Assembly (NCBI RefSeq): GCF_016651435.1
Contig: NZ_JAEPRJ010000001.1
Location: forward strand, 1,426,001 to 1,490,000
Length of the DNA stretch: 64,000 bases
Origin: Catonella massiliensis
GTDB taxonomy: Bacteria > Bacillota > Clostridia > Lachnospirales > Lachnospiraceae
Direction: 5' to 3'
In this document: one piece after another, positions 47,912-55,581 of the stretch
How positions within the stretch are numbered: the stretch's first letter is position 1
Layout: each line of letters opens with the position of its first letter
Translations under genes and position numbers: made by a program
The notes under the pieces: model-generated
Seen by the model: only the letters and a program-made list of their open reading frames with translations
Told to the model about the DNA's origin: nothing
Databases searched by the model: none

Positions 47912-48889
47912 ATGTCACTTGCAACACTCAATGATAATATTAAAAACCACGCTTTCAAGCGCTGCTACCTGCTATTTGGCGAAGAGCCATTTATGATAAG
48001 GCATTATAAAAATGCCTTAAAGAATGCTTTGCTTGGCAGCGGTGATAAGATGAATCTAAGCACTTTTACAGGTAAAGTCACTGATATAAACAGTATAATA
48101 GAAATTGCAGAAACCCTGCCTTTTTTCACAGACTACCGATGCATACTAATTGAAAACTCAGGGCTTTTTTCTTCTGCAAATGAGCTTTCAGAATACATAG
48201 ATAAAATCCCTGAAAGCACTGTCATTATCTTTGCTGAAGCAGAGGTTGATAAAAGAACAAAGCTATATAAGGCTGTAAATAAACAAGGCCTTTCAGTGGA
48301 ATTTGAAGTACAGAAAGAGTCGGACTTGGTTAATGTCATTATCAAAAAATTTGCTGCTGATAAAATCCAAATTTCTTCTGACCTAGCAAGATACTTTGTT
48401 TCCCGCATAGGGACTTCTATGGATGAGCTTTTCAGCGAGGCAGACAAGCTGATTTCTTATGTGTATGAGAAAAGAACTGTAACAAAGGAAGACATAGATA
48501 ATGTCTGTGCAAGACAGCTCTCTGACAAAATATTCGACATAATGGACTACATGGGTAAAAAAGACAGGGAAAATGCAATTGGCTATTACCTTGATTTAAT
48601 AGGCCTTCAGGAATCACCCGTCAAGATATTGTCTTTAATTAACAATCATTTTACAAGGCTTTACAACGTAAAGAATCTGGCGGCAGAAGGGAAATCCGGT
48701 GAAATAGCCTCCCTCCTCAAGCTCCCTCCTTTTTTTGTAAAAAAATACATAGATCAGGCAAATAACTTTTCCTTTGAAAAACTAAAAGATGCCCTTGAAT
48801 ATGGCATCTTTGCTGATAATGCTATAAAGACCGGAGAGATGAATGAATACATCGCTGTCGAGAGCATGATAGTTAAGTTCTCTGCTTAG
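47912..48889 (+). CDS. holA: DNA polymerase III delta subunit
   Basis: Clamp-loader subunit that opens the sliding clamp. The 325-residue product has CYLLFGEEPFMIRHY at the start, an AAA+-like core without a working Walker A, and a C-terminal helical collar (LINNHFTRLYNVKNLAAEG). AAAGGAG precedes the ATG. Its 3' end overlaps by 17 bases the convergent DUF1275 gene. Confidence 0.92.
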   Translation: MSLATLNDNIKNHAFKRCYLLFGEEPFMIRHYKNALKNALLGSGDKMNLSTFTGKVTDINSIIEIAETLPFFTDYRCILIENSGLFSSANELSEYIDKIPESTVIIFAEAEVDKRTKLYKAVNKQGLSVEFEVQKESDLVNVIIKKFAADKIQISSDLARYFVSRIGTSMDELFSEADKLISYVYEKRTVTKEDIDNVCARQLSDKIFDIMDYMGKKDRENAIGYYLDLIGLQESPVKILSLINNHFTRLYNVKNLAAEGKSGEIASLLKLPPFFVKKYIDQANNFSFEKLKDALEYGIFADNAIKTGEMNEYIAVESMIVKFSA

Positions 48890-49535
48890 CATCTCTTTCG
48901 ATTGAGACAATTTCCGCAATTATGATAATGATTAAGCCAAAGCAGCTAGCTCTTATTCCAAATCTATGGCATAGAGCTACCGCAAGAACCACTCCGGCAT
49001 AAAAGAAGGTAAGGGATAAAAGGTAAAATCTTCCTTTTTCCCTATCTTCTTCTTTTCCAGTCAGATGATAATAAGTATATCCTAAGACCATCTGCTTTAG
49101 GTTATTAGTCGAAAATATAGTGGAGCAGTTATATTTCCTTGTTCCTGTGAATGTAAACCACTGCACTGATGACATAAAGAATATAGGCAGTAAACCTAAG
49201 ACTGCATCTGCATCAGCGGGTATAAAAGCAAGAAAAATATAGCCGATAAACAAAATACCAAAGGTATATATTTTAAGTACAAGCTTTCCAAGGTTTTGCT
49301 TAATCAAAACACAGGAGACATTGCCAAATATGAACAAGAGTAGGGCTGCAAACCTAAGTGCCACTTCCTTGTAGTCCCTGCCGAATATATTCAGTACTAT
49401 CTCAATAAGGTTCCCTGTCTGGGCAGAGCCGAAGTTGCCTAGTCTGGTAAAGAGTGCATAGCCACCCATAAAGCCGCCTGAAACACACACAATGTAGTGC
49501 AATATTTCTTCTTGTTTCTCTGTCAAATTCTCCAT
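48873..49535 (-). CDS. DUF1275 (YoaK) family membrane protein
   Basis: About six membrane helices in 220 residues. GGFMGGYALF, NFGSAQTGNLIE and the SSVQWFTFTGTRKYNCSTIF region match the DUF1275/YoaK family, whose function is unknown. The 3' end overlaps holA. It follows the transglutaminase-like gene by 5 bases, so it belongs to the birA-dapB-transglutaminase unit. Confidence 0.85.
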   Translation of the reverse strand: MENLTEKQEEILHYIVCVSGGFMGGYALFTRLGNFGSAQTGNLIEIVLNIFGRDYKEVALRFAALLLFIFGNVSCVLIKQNLGKLVLKIYTFGILFIGYIFLAFIPADADAVLGLLPIFFMSSVQWFTFTGTRKYNCSTIFSTNNLKQMVLGYTYYHLTGKEEDREKGRFYLLSLTFFYAGVVLAVALCHRFGIRASCFGLIIIIIAEIVSIERDAKQRT

Positions 49536-49540
49536 ATGTA

Positions 49541-51034
49541 CTAATCTTCCTTCACACCGTGCTCCGCCCTTTTAGGATAAGCACTTTTTTCAAAATTATA
49601 GTAGTCCTTGTTAGCAGAATTGACTTTACCGTATTCTTCGTCAAACTTTGCAAGCTCAAGGTCTCCAAGCATAAATGCCTTAAATGAGCCTGCTCCCGCC
49701 AGAGGACATGCATCAAAATGATACCACTTATCCTTATATTTGATTAGGTTCCAAAAGTGGTCACTGCCTTTTCCATCTCTGGTAACCATGATATTTTCAA
49801 AGCCCGCTCCTGTGATAAGTGCCTCAGATACAGCAAAGTAGGTAAAGCAGTCACCGGTATGTGTCCTAAAACCGTTATAAGCTGCTTCTATAGCATCACT
49901 TTTATCTGAGTACCCTGTGTAGCTTATCTTGGTATGGCAAAATTCAAATATCTTGTCAAGCTTCTCCAGCTCAGTCATATTCTTATTAGTAATCTCAGCC
50001 AGTGTTTCTTTCACATATTTTGCCACTTCTTTAGCGTGGCTTTTAGATGACTTTTTAACTGTTACCTTTACAGACTTTGAAGTCTTGTTACCGGCCTTAT
50101 CCTCAGAACGGTAGGTTACCTTGTACACCCCTTCTTTTCTGGGATTTACTTTTGAAGCATCCACCAAAAGGGCAGTACCTCCCGGCTGATTGTCCGTAAC
50201 GCTTACGCCCTCCCTGTATGAAAAAGGGCTGCCTATGTATATGGTTAAATCCCTGGCTCCTTTAATTACAGGAGCCTTGGTGTCTTTTACCACCAAAGTA
50301 AGCTTAATCTCCTTCTCGTTTTTCTTTACCAAAGCCCTGATTGGAACAGTATATTTCCCTGATTTTTGCAAGGCCTTATTAATATTAAACTTCTTGCCAT
50401 AGGTAAGCTTAATCCCTGTCTTATCTGATTTTATGAACCTATCAGCAGGTAGAGAGGTAGTTCCAAGTTCTACTGTTAGCTTTTCTCTTACATCTAGGAC
50501 ATATAAATGAGTTACTTCCTCTGATACATTACCTGCTATATCTGTGGCAGTCAAAGTTATCTTATATATCCCGGCTTCACCCTTATATTCGGATAAACCG
50601 CTCTCCTTTACCTTGGACTTTGTAGCATCCTCTACCTTCTCTATAAAGTCCTCTTTTTTACAGCTATCTCCTGCCGCAATTACAACTTCCTTTGCAATTA
50701 TAACCGGACTTTCAGTATCTTCTACAGTTAACAGGGTTGTATTTATATTGCCGTTTACCAAAAACTGTACAGGATATTCTCCCGGTTTATCAAGAGGGAT
50801 ATCCTTAAGCGGAGTTACCATCTTGCAATTGATAAGAGGTATATGGTGGCTTAGCAAAAACTCATAAATTTCGGGATTCTTATAAAAATCTGTCTGCTTA
50901 AGGTCTGGTGTACCCGCCTCAACTGTCATTACTGACTTAAGAGGAGCAGTTATAAATGCTGATAGTCCCAACAAAATAAGGAGTATCACAAAGCTTACAC
51001 CAGAAATTATAAGATTTCTTTTTAATTTACTCAT
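49541..51034 (-). CDS. Membrane-anchored protein with Ig-like repeats and a transglutaminase-like domain
   Basis: The 497-residue protein has one N-terminal membrane helix (about 9-31), then Ig/DUF5011-type repeats marked by VEDTESPVI, VKDTKAPVI and SEDKAGNKT (about 100-335). A C-terminal transglutaminase-like domain has Cys near 391 (HTGDCFTYF), His near 425 (SDHFW) and Asp near 440 (HFDACP), an intact catalytic triad. It probably cuts or links envelope proteins or peptidoglycan on the outer face. It starts 3 bases after dapB and has a weak ribosome site, so translation is probably coupled. Confidence 0.82.
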   Translation of the reverse strand: MSKLKRNLIISGVSFVILLILLGLSAFITAPLKSVMTVEAGTPDLKQTDFYKNPEIYEFLLSHHIPLINCKMVTPLKDIPLDKPGEYPVQFLVNGNINTTLLTVEDTESPVIIAKEVVIAAGDSCKKEDFIEKVEDATKSKVKESGLSEYKGEAGIYKITLTATDIAGNVSEEVTHLYVLDVREKLTVELGTTSLPADRFIKSDKTGIKLTYGKKFNINKALQKSGKYTVPIRALVKKNEKEIKLTLVVKDTKAPVIKGARDLTIYIGSPFSYREGVSVTDNQPGGTALLVDASKVNPRKEGVYKVTYRSEDKAGNKTSKSVKVTVKKSSKSHAKEVAKYVKETLAEITNKNMTELEKLDKIFEFCHTKISYTGYSDKSDAIEAAYNGFRTHTGDCFTYFAVSEALITGAGFENIMVTRDGKGSDHFWNLIKYKDKWYHFDACPLAGAGSFKAFMLGDLELAKFDEEYGKVNSANKDYYNFEKSAYPKRAEHGVKED

Positions 51035-51037
51035 AAT

Positions 51038-51790
51038 TTAGCCAATTACATCAGACATACTGTACTTTCCTGCGCTTTTACCACTTAGGAACTTTGCCGC
51101 ACTCATAGCACCTTTAGCAAATATGGCTCTAGAATACGCAGTATGCTTAATTTCAATAACCTCATCAGTTCCCGCAAATATAACTTCGTGTTCTCCAACT
51201 ATGGTTCCACCTCTTACTGCTGAGATACCGATTTCATTTCTTTCTCTTTTCTTCCTTACCTTACTTCTGTCAAGGTTATAAGAAATATCATCAAGTTCAT
51301 CCTTCATTACATCAGCGAGTGCAAGAGCTGTACCGCTAGGAGCATCAAGCTTCTGATTGTGGTGCTTTTCAACTATCTCTATATCAAAACCGTTTTCATA
51401 AAGTGTCTTGGTGACATTTTTAAGAAGTTTAAGAAGCACATTGATACCAAGTGACATATTGGCTGATACAAGGACAGCTGATACCTTGGCAAGTCTTTCG
51501 ACTCTGCCTAGCTGAGCCTCAGACAGTCCTGTAGAGCAAAGCACCAGCGGTGTATGTGTCTTTTCACAGTAATCAAGAAGGCCATCAATTGCAGAAGCAG
51601 TAGAAAAATCTATAATTACGTCTGCTGTTTCTTTTAATTCATCAAAGCTCTTGTATACAGGGTAGTCATTTTTCGCCTCACCGGAAGGCTCTATACCAGC
51701 TACCACCTTCATCTCTTCATCCTTTGAAATCAATTCTGAGAGCATCTGCCCCATCCTGCCATTGCAGCCATGTAATATAACTTCAACCAT
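51038..51790 (-). CDS. dapB: 4-hydroxy-tetrahydrodipicolinate reductase
   Basis: NAD(P)H-dependent step of lysine and diaminopimelate synthesis. Begins with the dinucleotide loop LHGCNGRMGQML at residues 6-17. IVEKHHNQKLDAPSGTALALA near 130 holds the catalytic His-His and Lys. The 250 residues are standard. AAAGGAG precedes the ATG. It lies one base after the birA-lipoprotein ORF. Confidence 0.95.
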   Translation of the reverse strand: MVEVILHGCNGRMGQMLSELISKDEEMKVVAGIEPSGEAKNDYPVYKSFDELKETADVIIDFSTASAIDGLLDYCEKTHTPLVLCSTGLSEAQLGRVERLAKVSAVLVSANMSLGINVLLKLLKNVTKTLYENGFDIEIVEKHHNQKLDAPSGTALALADVMKDELDDISYNLDRSKVRKKRERNEIGISAVRGGTIVGEHEVIFAGTDEVIEIKHTAYSRAIFAKGAMSAAKFLSGKSAGKYSMSDVIG

Positions 51791-51791
51791 A

Positions 51792-52331
51792 TTATTCTCC
51801 TTTTTCTCTATACTCTATGGATACTACCTTATCTTTTGCAAATATAAAGCTAAGCTCCATTACACCCTTTTTATAGACATACTCACTTAATTTTTTCTTT
51901 TTAGTTCCGTAGACTTCTTCAACATCTTTTCTGCTTTTTCCTATGTATATGCCTTCTGCTGTCTGTACACTATCATCAGTTAAAAGAATCGACATAAGCT
52001 TATATGACCCCTTTTTGCTCTCAGCGTGAACAGTAAGTGTGAAACCGCTGTAGGTATACACCTTATCCTCTCCCTGCATAGCACAGCTTGGTGCCTCAAA
52101 GGTATCAGACTTTGCGTCAAGCTTATTTATACTATCTGTTGGATCTTCTCCTATGACAAATTCGGTATCATCTGCAATAAATACATAACCTTTGTCTTTT
52201 ACCTTCTCAACCAGAGAATTGATATTATTCGCAAGTTTACCATCCTCAGGCTTACAGCCTGTAAACAAAGCTAATACTCCAATACATAGAAAAAGCATAA
52301 TCATACTTTTTGTTTTTTTGAATTTTGGCAT
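51792..52331 (-). CDS. Predicted lipoprotein nested in frame at the 3' end of the birA ORF
   Basis: ATG at 52329-52331 (residue 339 of the long ORF) has AAAGGAAAAAT upstream, a fair ribosome site. The 179-residue product begins with a lysine-rich end, a hydrophobic helix and the lipobox LFTGC; exported placement makes no sense as the tail of a cytoplasmic ligase. The mature domain ends in GIYIGKSRKDVEEVYG and a strand-rich segment, resembling small lipid-anchored beta proteins. Function unknown. It is in the same frame as birA, with no stop between. Confidence 0.6.
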   Translation of the reverse strand: MPKFKKTKSMIMLFLCIGVLALFTGCKPEDGKLANNINSLVEKVKDKGYVFIADDTEFVIGEDPTDSINKLDAKSDTFEAPSCAMQGEDKVYTYSGFTLTVHAESKKGSYKLMSILLTDDSVQTAEGIYIGKSRKDVEEVYGTKKKKLSEYVYKKGVMELSFIFAKDKVVSIEYREKGE

Positions 52332-53345
52332 ATTTTTCCTTTCATCGCCAGCTTCCCTGACGCTTACTTCACCTGTAAACAGTGCTTCCTTACCACCTTC
52401 CTCATATTCTACCAGTAATCTTGCCTCATCGTCAACTCCATAAGCTCTCGCTTTTTTCTTTCCCTCAGGAGTGATAACAAATATATCTTTGTTTATCAAA
52501 ATCTGATACTTCTTATAGCTCTCCATAAATCTATGCTCAGGCAGTTTCTCATAATACTTAAAGTAATTCTTCACTATAGCAGCTGAGAGCCTGCTCATCA
52601 CACCCTTTGGTGGCTCTTCATCATCATAGACAAAGCCCGCAATATCCTTTAATTCATCAGGAAAAGCATCTTCAGATGGCTTTGTAATATTGACTCCAAT
52701 GCCCACCACAGCGTATGAAAGCCTTCCGCTTTCAACATCAGTTACTGCCTCAGTAAGTATACCACAGATTTTCCTGCCCTCAAGGTAGACATCATTCACC
52801 CACTTTATACCAGTATCCCTTCCAGTGACCTCTCTTACCGCCTCAACCACAGCTACAGCCGCTATGGTAGTAAGGAGCATAGCCTCTCTAAAATCCATAT
52901 CAGGACGAAGTAAAATACTTAAATAAATCCCATTTTTAGGTGAAAAGAAATTCCGGCCAAGCCTTCCTCTGCCCTCTGTCTGTCTTTTAGCTATAAGAAC
53001 CCTGCCCTCTAGTGCACCTTTTGCAGCCATATCCTTAAGGAGGGCATTGGTTGAAGTGACCTCATCCCTAACCTCTATTTCAATCCCAATCCTGCCTGTA
53101 TAGCCTCCAGCCTCATCAGCCAGCTCATCCATAACACTCTTGGTAGAAAACACATCGATGCTTTCAATCAGCTCATACCCTCTGTTACTACCCGAACTAA
53201 TCTCATATCCCTTCTCCTTAAGAGCCTTAATATGCTTCCACACCGCAGTCCTGCTAATACCTAGCATTTCCGCCAGTCTTTCTCCGGAAACAGCCTTACC
53301 CCTACTCTCCTCAAGCAGTTCAAGAACCCTATCCTCAGTCCTCAT
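51792..53345 (-). CDS. birA: BirA biotin-protein ligase/repressor, in frame with a C-terminal lipoprotein
   Basis: Residues 1-60 are the winged-helix domain (GERLAEMLGISRTAVWKHIK). Residues ~80-285 are the ligase domain with GRGRLGRNFFSP near 128 and KWVNDVYLEGRKICGIL near 195. Residues ~290-335 form the SH3-like C-terminal domain. A normal BirA would stop near residue 335. Here the frame runs on without a stop into MPKFKKTKSMIMLFL...FTGC, a lipoprotein signal peptide with lipobox, and a ~150-residue domain, for 517 in total. Either the two are one fused polypeptide or (more likely) the downstream part is also translated alone from its own start at 52331. Confidence 0.85.
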   Translation of the reverse strand: MRTEDRVLELLEESRGKAVSGERLAEMLGISRTAVWKHIKALKEKGYEISSGSNRGYELIESIDVFSTKSVMDELADEAGGYTGRIGIEIEVRDEVTSTNALLKDMAAKGALEGRVLIAKRQTEGRGRLGRNFFSPKNGIYLSILLRPDMDFREAMLLTTIAAVAVVEAVREVTGRDTGIKWVNDVYLEGRKICGILTEAVTDVESGRLSYAVVGIGVNITKPSEDAFPDELKDIAGFVYDDEEPPKGVMSRLSAAIVKNYFKYYEKLPEHRFMESYKKYQILINKDIFVITPEGKKKARAYGVDDEARLLVEYEEGGKEALFTGEVSVREAGDERKNMPKFKKTKSMIMLFLCIGVLALFTGCKPEDGKLANNINSLVEKVKDKGYVFIADDTEFVIGEDPTDSINKLDAKSDTFEAPSCAMQGEDKVYTYSGFTLTVHAESKKGSYKLMSILLTDDSVQTAEGIYIGKSRKDVEEVYGTKKKKLSEYVYKKGVMELSFIFAKDKVVSIEYREKGE

Positions 53346-53455
53346 ACATCCCCCTTACACCACAAATTAAAACAATCCTATCCTCTATATATCCTAAGTT
53401 CCTTATACTCTAAATAATCACAGCCCATATTCAGTATATCGTAATTCCCTCATCT

Positions 53456-53635
53456 CTAATTAAGCACAGCCTTACGTGTTGCTCCTTTTGCGTCTCTGTT
53501 TGGACGGTAACCGTAACTGCCGTCTGTAAAAAGTGGCTCATAGATTGGAACTAACTGTTGTGTTATCGCCTGTTGAAGTGTACGGTCTATCACTGTTGGT
53601 ATGCCAAGCTTTCGCACACCACCATCTAGTTTTTA
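53456..53635 (-). pseudogene. Group II intron reverse transcriptase, fragment
   Basis: An open segment of about 58 codons reads KLDGGVRKLGIPTVIDRTLQ and later IYEPLFTDGSYGYRPNRDA, the RT-0/RT-1 region of group II intron maturases. It ends at a stop (53456-53458) soon after. The rest of the RT, the maturase and the intron 3' end are missing. It has the same orientation as the intron 5' fragment at 55390-55516. Confidence 0.85.
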
Positions 53636-54010
53636 GTCCCGTCCCAGTACCAGTATCAGAGAAATATAATTTGTAGATCTGTAATTATTAAATCTATCAT
53701 ATAGATTTTTTGGTTTAAAATCATTTTCTATTTTTTTTAAAAAATTGTCCCATTATCCTTTAATATTGAAACAGGTTCAAAATCATTGTTTTTCAATAGT
53801 AATTTTTCGTATTTTTTATTTAAAGATATTTATTTCTTGCTTATATTAAATGCATTAGGCTCAAACGTAAATATTTCATCATGTAAATATCAACCGAAAA
53901 TGGGCCCAGAGTTATTATCGAAAAGTGGTCCACAAATACTAAACTAATTGACCACGTTTTTAATTTGATTTTGAATGCATTTAAATTCAAATGGATTCAG
54001 ATGTATTTTC
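53636..54010. other. AT-rich intergenic stretch with faint mobile-element traces
   Basis: No gene. Near 53925-53965 GTGGTCCAC... and ...TTGACCAC form facing copies reminiscent of decayed IS21-type DNA. The rest is AT-rich and featureless. Confidence 0.4.
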
Positions 54011-55300
54011 CTATAAGCTTACGTGCTCTTCCATATTGTTTTTTATTTTATTAAAAATATCCAAATGAATTTCGTGAGTAAAATTTCCCATTAAAATATC
54101 ATAGCTATCATCAAAAAATCTTTTTATGCTTTTTTTAGCACCCATATCTGCCATTATGTATATGATATAAATCCCTTGTAAAATCTCTTTGGTAACCAAA
54201 GGATCACCTGCTGAATAGGCAATTATCTGGCTGAAACCAAGATATAGTTCGTCCTTTACAGAATAACTTTGATAAATTATTTTTACATCTTCGTCCTCTT
54301 TCAGGATTATAAAATGATTGCCTGTAGATAAGAGTTTCCCAAGCAATGATGACATTTTATTTATACACATTATTGCAGTATTTGGGTCATTTGTGCCAGG
54401 GCTTAGGGCCATATTAGCGATTTCGGTTAAGTTTACAATTCCACGGTGATAATCTTCTTCTCTATTATTGTAAGCATTTATTATAAACAATGGACTTAAT
54501 TTTTCTTTTAATTCTTTTTTATCATTATCATCTAACTTGCATTGGAATATATTTAATTCCCCTACGCTTTCTCCTTTGGTTGTGTATTCACCAATTCTCT
54601 TGTTTATAACAAATTCTGCTTTTATGCCATTAAGCTTTTTAAAAATATCATCTGATTTTATTTCAAATAAATAACCTGAGCTCTCAGCTACAATTGATAA
54701 GTTTGTAGATTCGTAGCCTTCTTCATAATACTTAGCTTTTTTTCTTAGTTCTACCTCTTTATCAATAAGTTTCTCGCAATCATTAAAAACATTTTCTATA
54801 ATATTTGATACTTGTAGATTATCAAGAACCTGTCTTGAGAAAGCGATAAAACTTAGCATCGCAATTATGGAATAAGCAATTCCGAAACTTCCAGCGACAA
54901 CATGTTGGTCTGGAGCAATATCTTGCAATAATAGGATACTGATTACTGAATAGAAAAAACCACTGACAAATATACCATATAAACCAAGAACTCCGGTCCT
55001 ATCTATGAAACTCTGAAGCATCCTAGGTGATATGTTACTGCTATATTTATTAAGTACAGTGACAATAATTGTAAAACTAAAAGTACTTATAGTCAAAAAT
55101 ATTCCAGATAAATTAGAAAGGAAATCTACCGAAACTTCAACCGACAACAATAGTTGTTTGGGAATATAAGATTTAATTGCAATATATTGATGATCAAAAA
55201 TCCAGGTAACTAAAAGAAGCGCCACTGTTACAATTAAAAATCTTGACATCCTTAAATAATTTTTATGATTAAAAAACCACAATTTAATTTTTGATAACAT
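54011..55300 (-). CDS. DUF2254 family membrane protein
   Basis: The 429-residue protein has four predicted membrane helices in the first ~165 residues. FTIIVTVLNKYSSNISPRML and FALSPGTNDPNTA-type text (here MALSPGTNDPNTAIMCINKM near 295) match the DUF2254 family. A soluble helical C-terminal region follows. Function is unknown, possibly a channel or envelope protein. The start has GGAGG 8 bases upstream. It stands between the two pieces of a decayed group II intron, so it probably arrived as an insertion. Confidence 0.82.
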   Translation of the reverse strand: MLSKIKLWFFNHKNYLRMSRFLIVTVALLLVTWIFDHQYIAIKSYIPKQLLLSVEVSVDFLSNLSGIFLTISTFSFTIIVTVLNKYSSNISPRMLQSFIDRTGVLGLYGIFVSGFFYSVISILLLQDIAPDQHVVAGSFGIAYSIIAMLSFIAFSRQVLDNLQVSNIIENVFNDCEKLIDKEVELRKKAKYYEEGYESTNLSIVAESSGYLFEIKSDDIFKKLNGIKAEFVINKRIGEYTTKGESVGELNIFQCKLDDNDKKELKEKLSPLFIINAYNNREEDYHRGIVNLTEIANMALSPGTNDPNTAIMCINKMSSLLGKLLSTGNHFIILKEDEDVKIIYQSYSVKDELYLGFSQIIAYSAGDPLVTKEILQGIYIIYIMADMGAKKSIKRFFDDSYDILMGNFTHEIHLDIFNKIKNNMEEHVSL

Positions 55301-55389
55301 ACATCAATCCTCCTGTTTAAATATTTTAATTATTGGACTATATTATCATATAATTGATCTTTATCCAATCTGAAATATTTCGACAAGTC

Positions 55390-55516
55390 TAGAACTACCG
55401 CATATGTGTAGCCCTGTTCAGGGTCGCCCTCGACACCCTTGCTTTCGGCGCATCCTTCCCACTACCGGGCGGATTCGGGACTTTAACCTGTTAGAAACGT
55501 GCGCCGCTAGGCGCAC
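55390..55516 (-). mobile_element. 5' end of a group II intron (relic)
   Basis: On the minus strand the segment starts GTGCGCCTAGCGGCGCAC, the GUGYG 5' consensus of group II introns. It continues with TTCTAACAGGTTAAAGTCCC, GATGCGCCGAAAGCAAGGG and GTCGAGGGCGACCCTGAA, text typical of domain I of bacterial introns. The remainder is lost. The 5' end lies directly after the ileS terminator hairpin, the preferred target of class C introns. Confidence 0.75.
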
Positions 55517-55554
55517 TACAGAAGAAAGGCTTGCACATTACCCGCAAACCTTTC
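55517..55554 (-). terminator. ileS terminator, interrupted at its T-tract by the intron
   Basis: GAAAGGTTTGC / GCAAGCCTTTC arms (one G-U), 9-base loop, then TTCTGTA and the intron start on the minus strand; 28 bases after the ileS stop. Confidence 0.7.
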
Positions 55555-55581
55555 CCCATTACTTCTATCCATCTTCACAAC

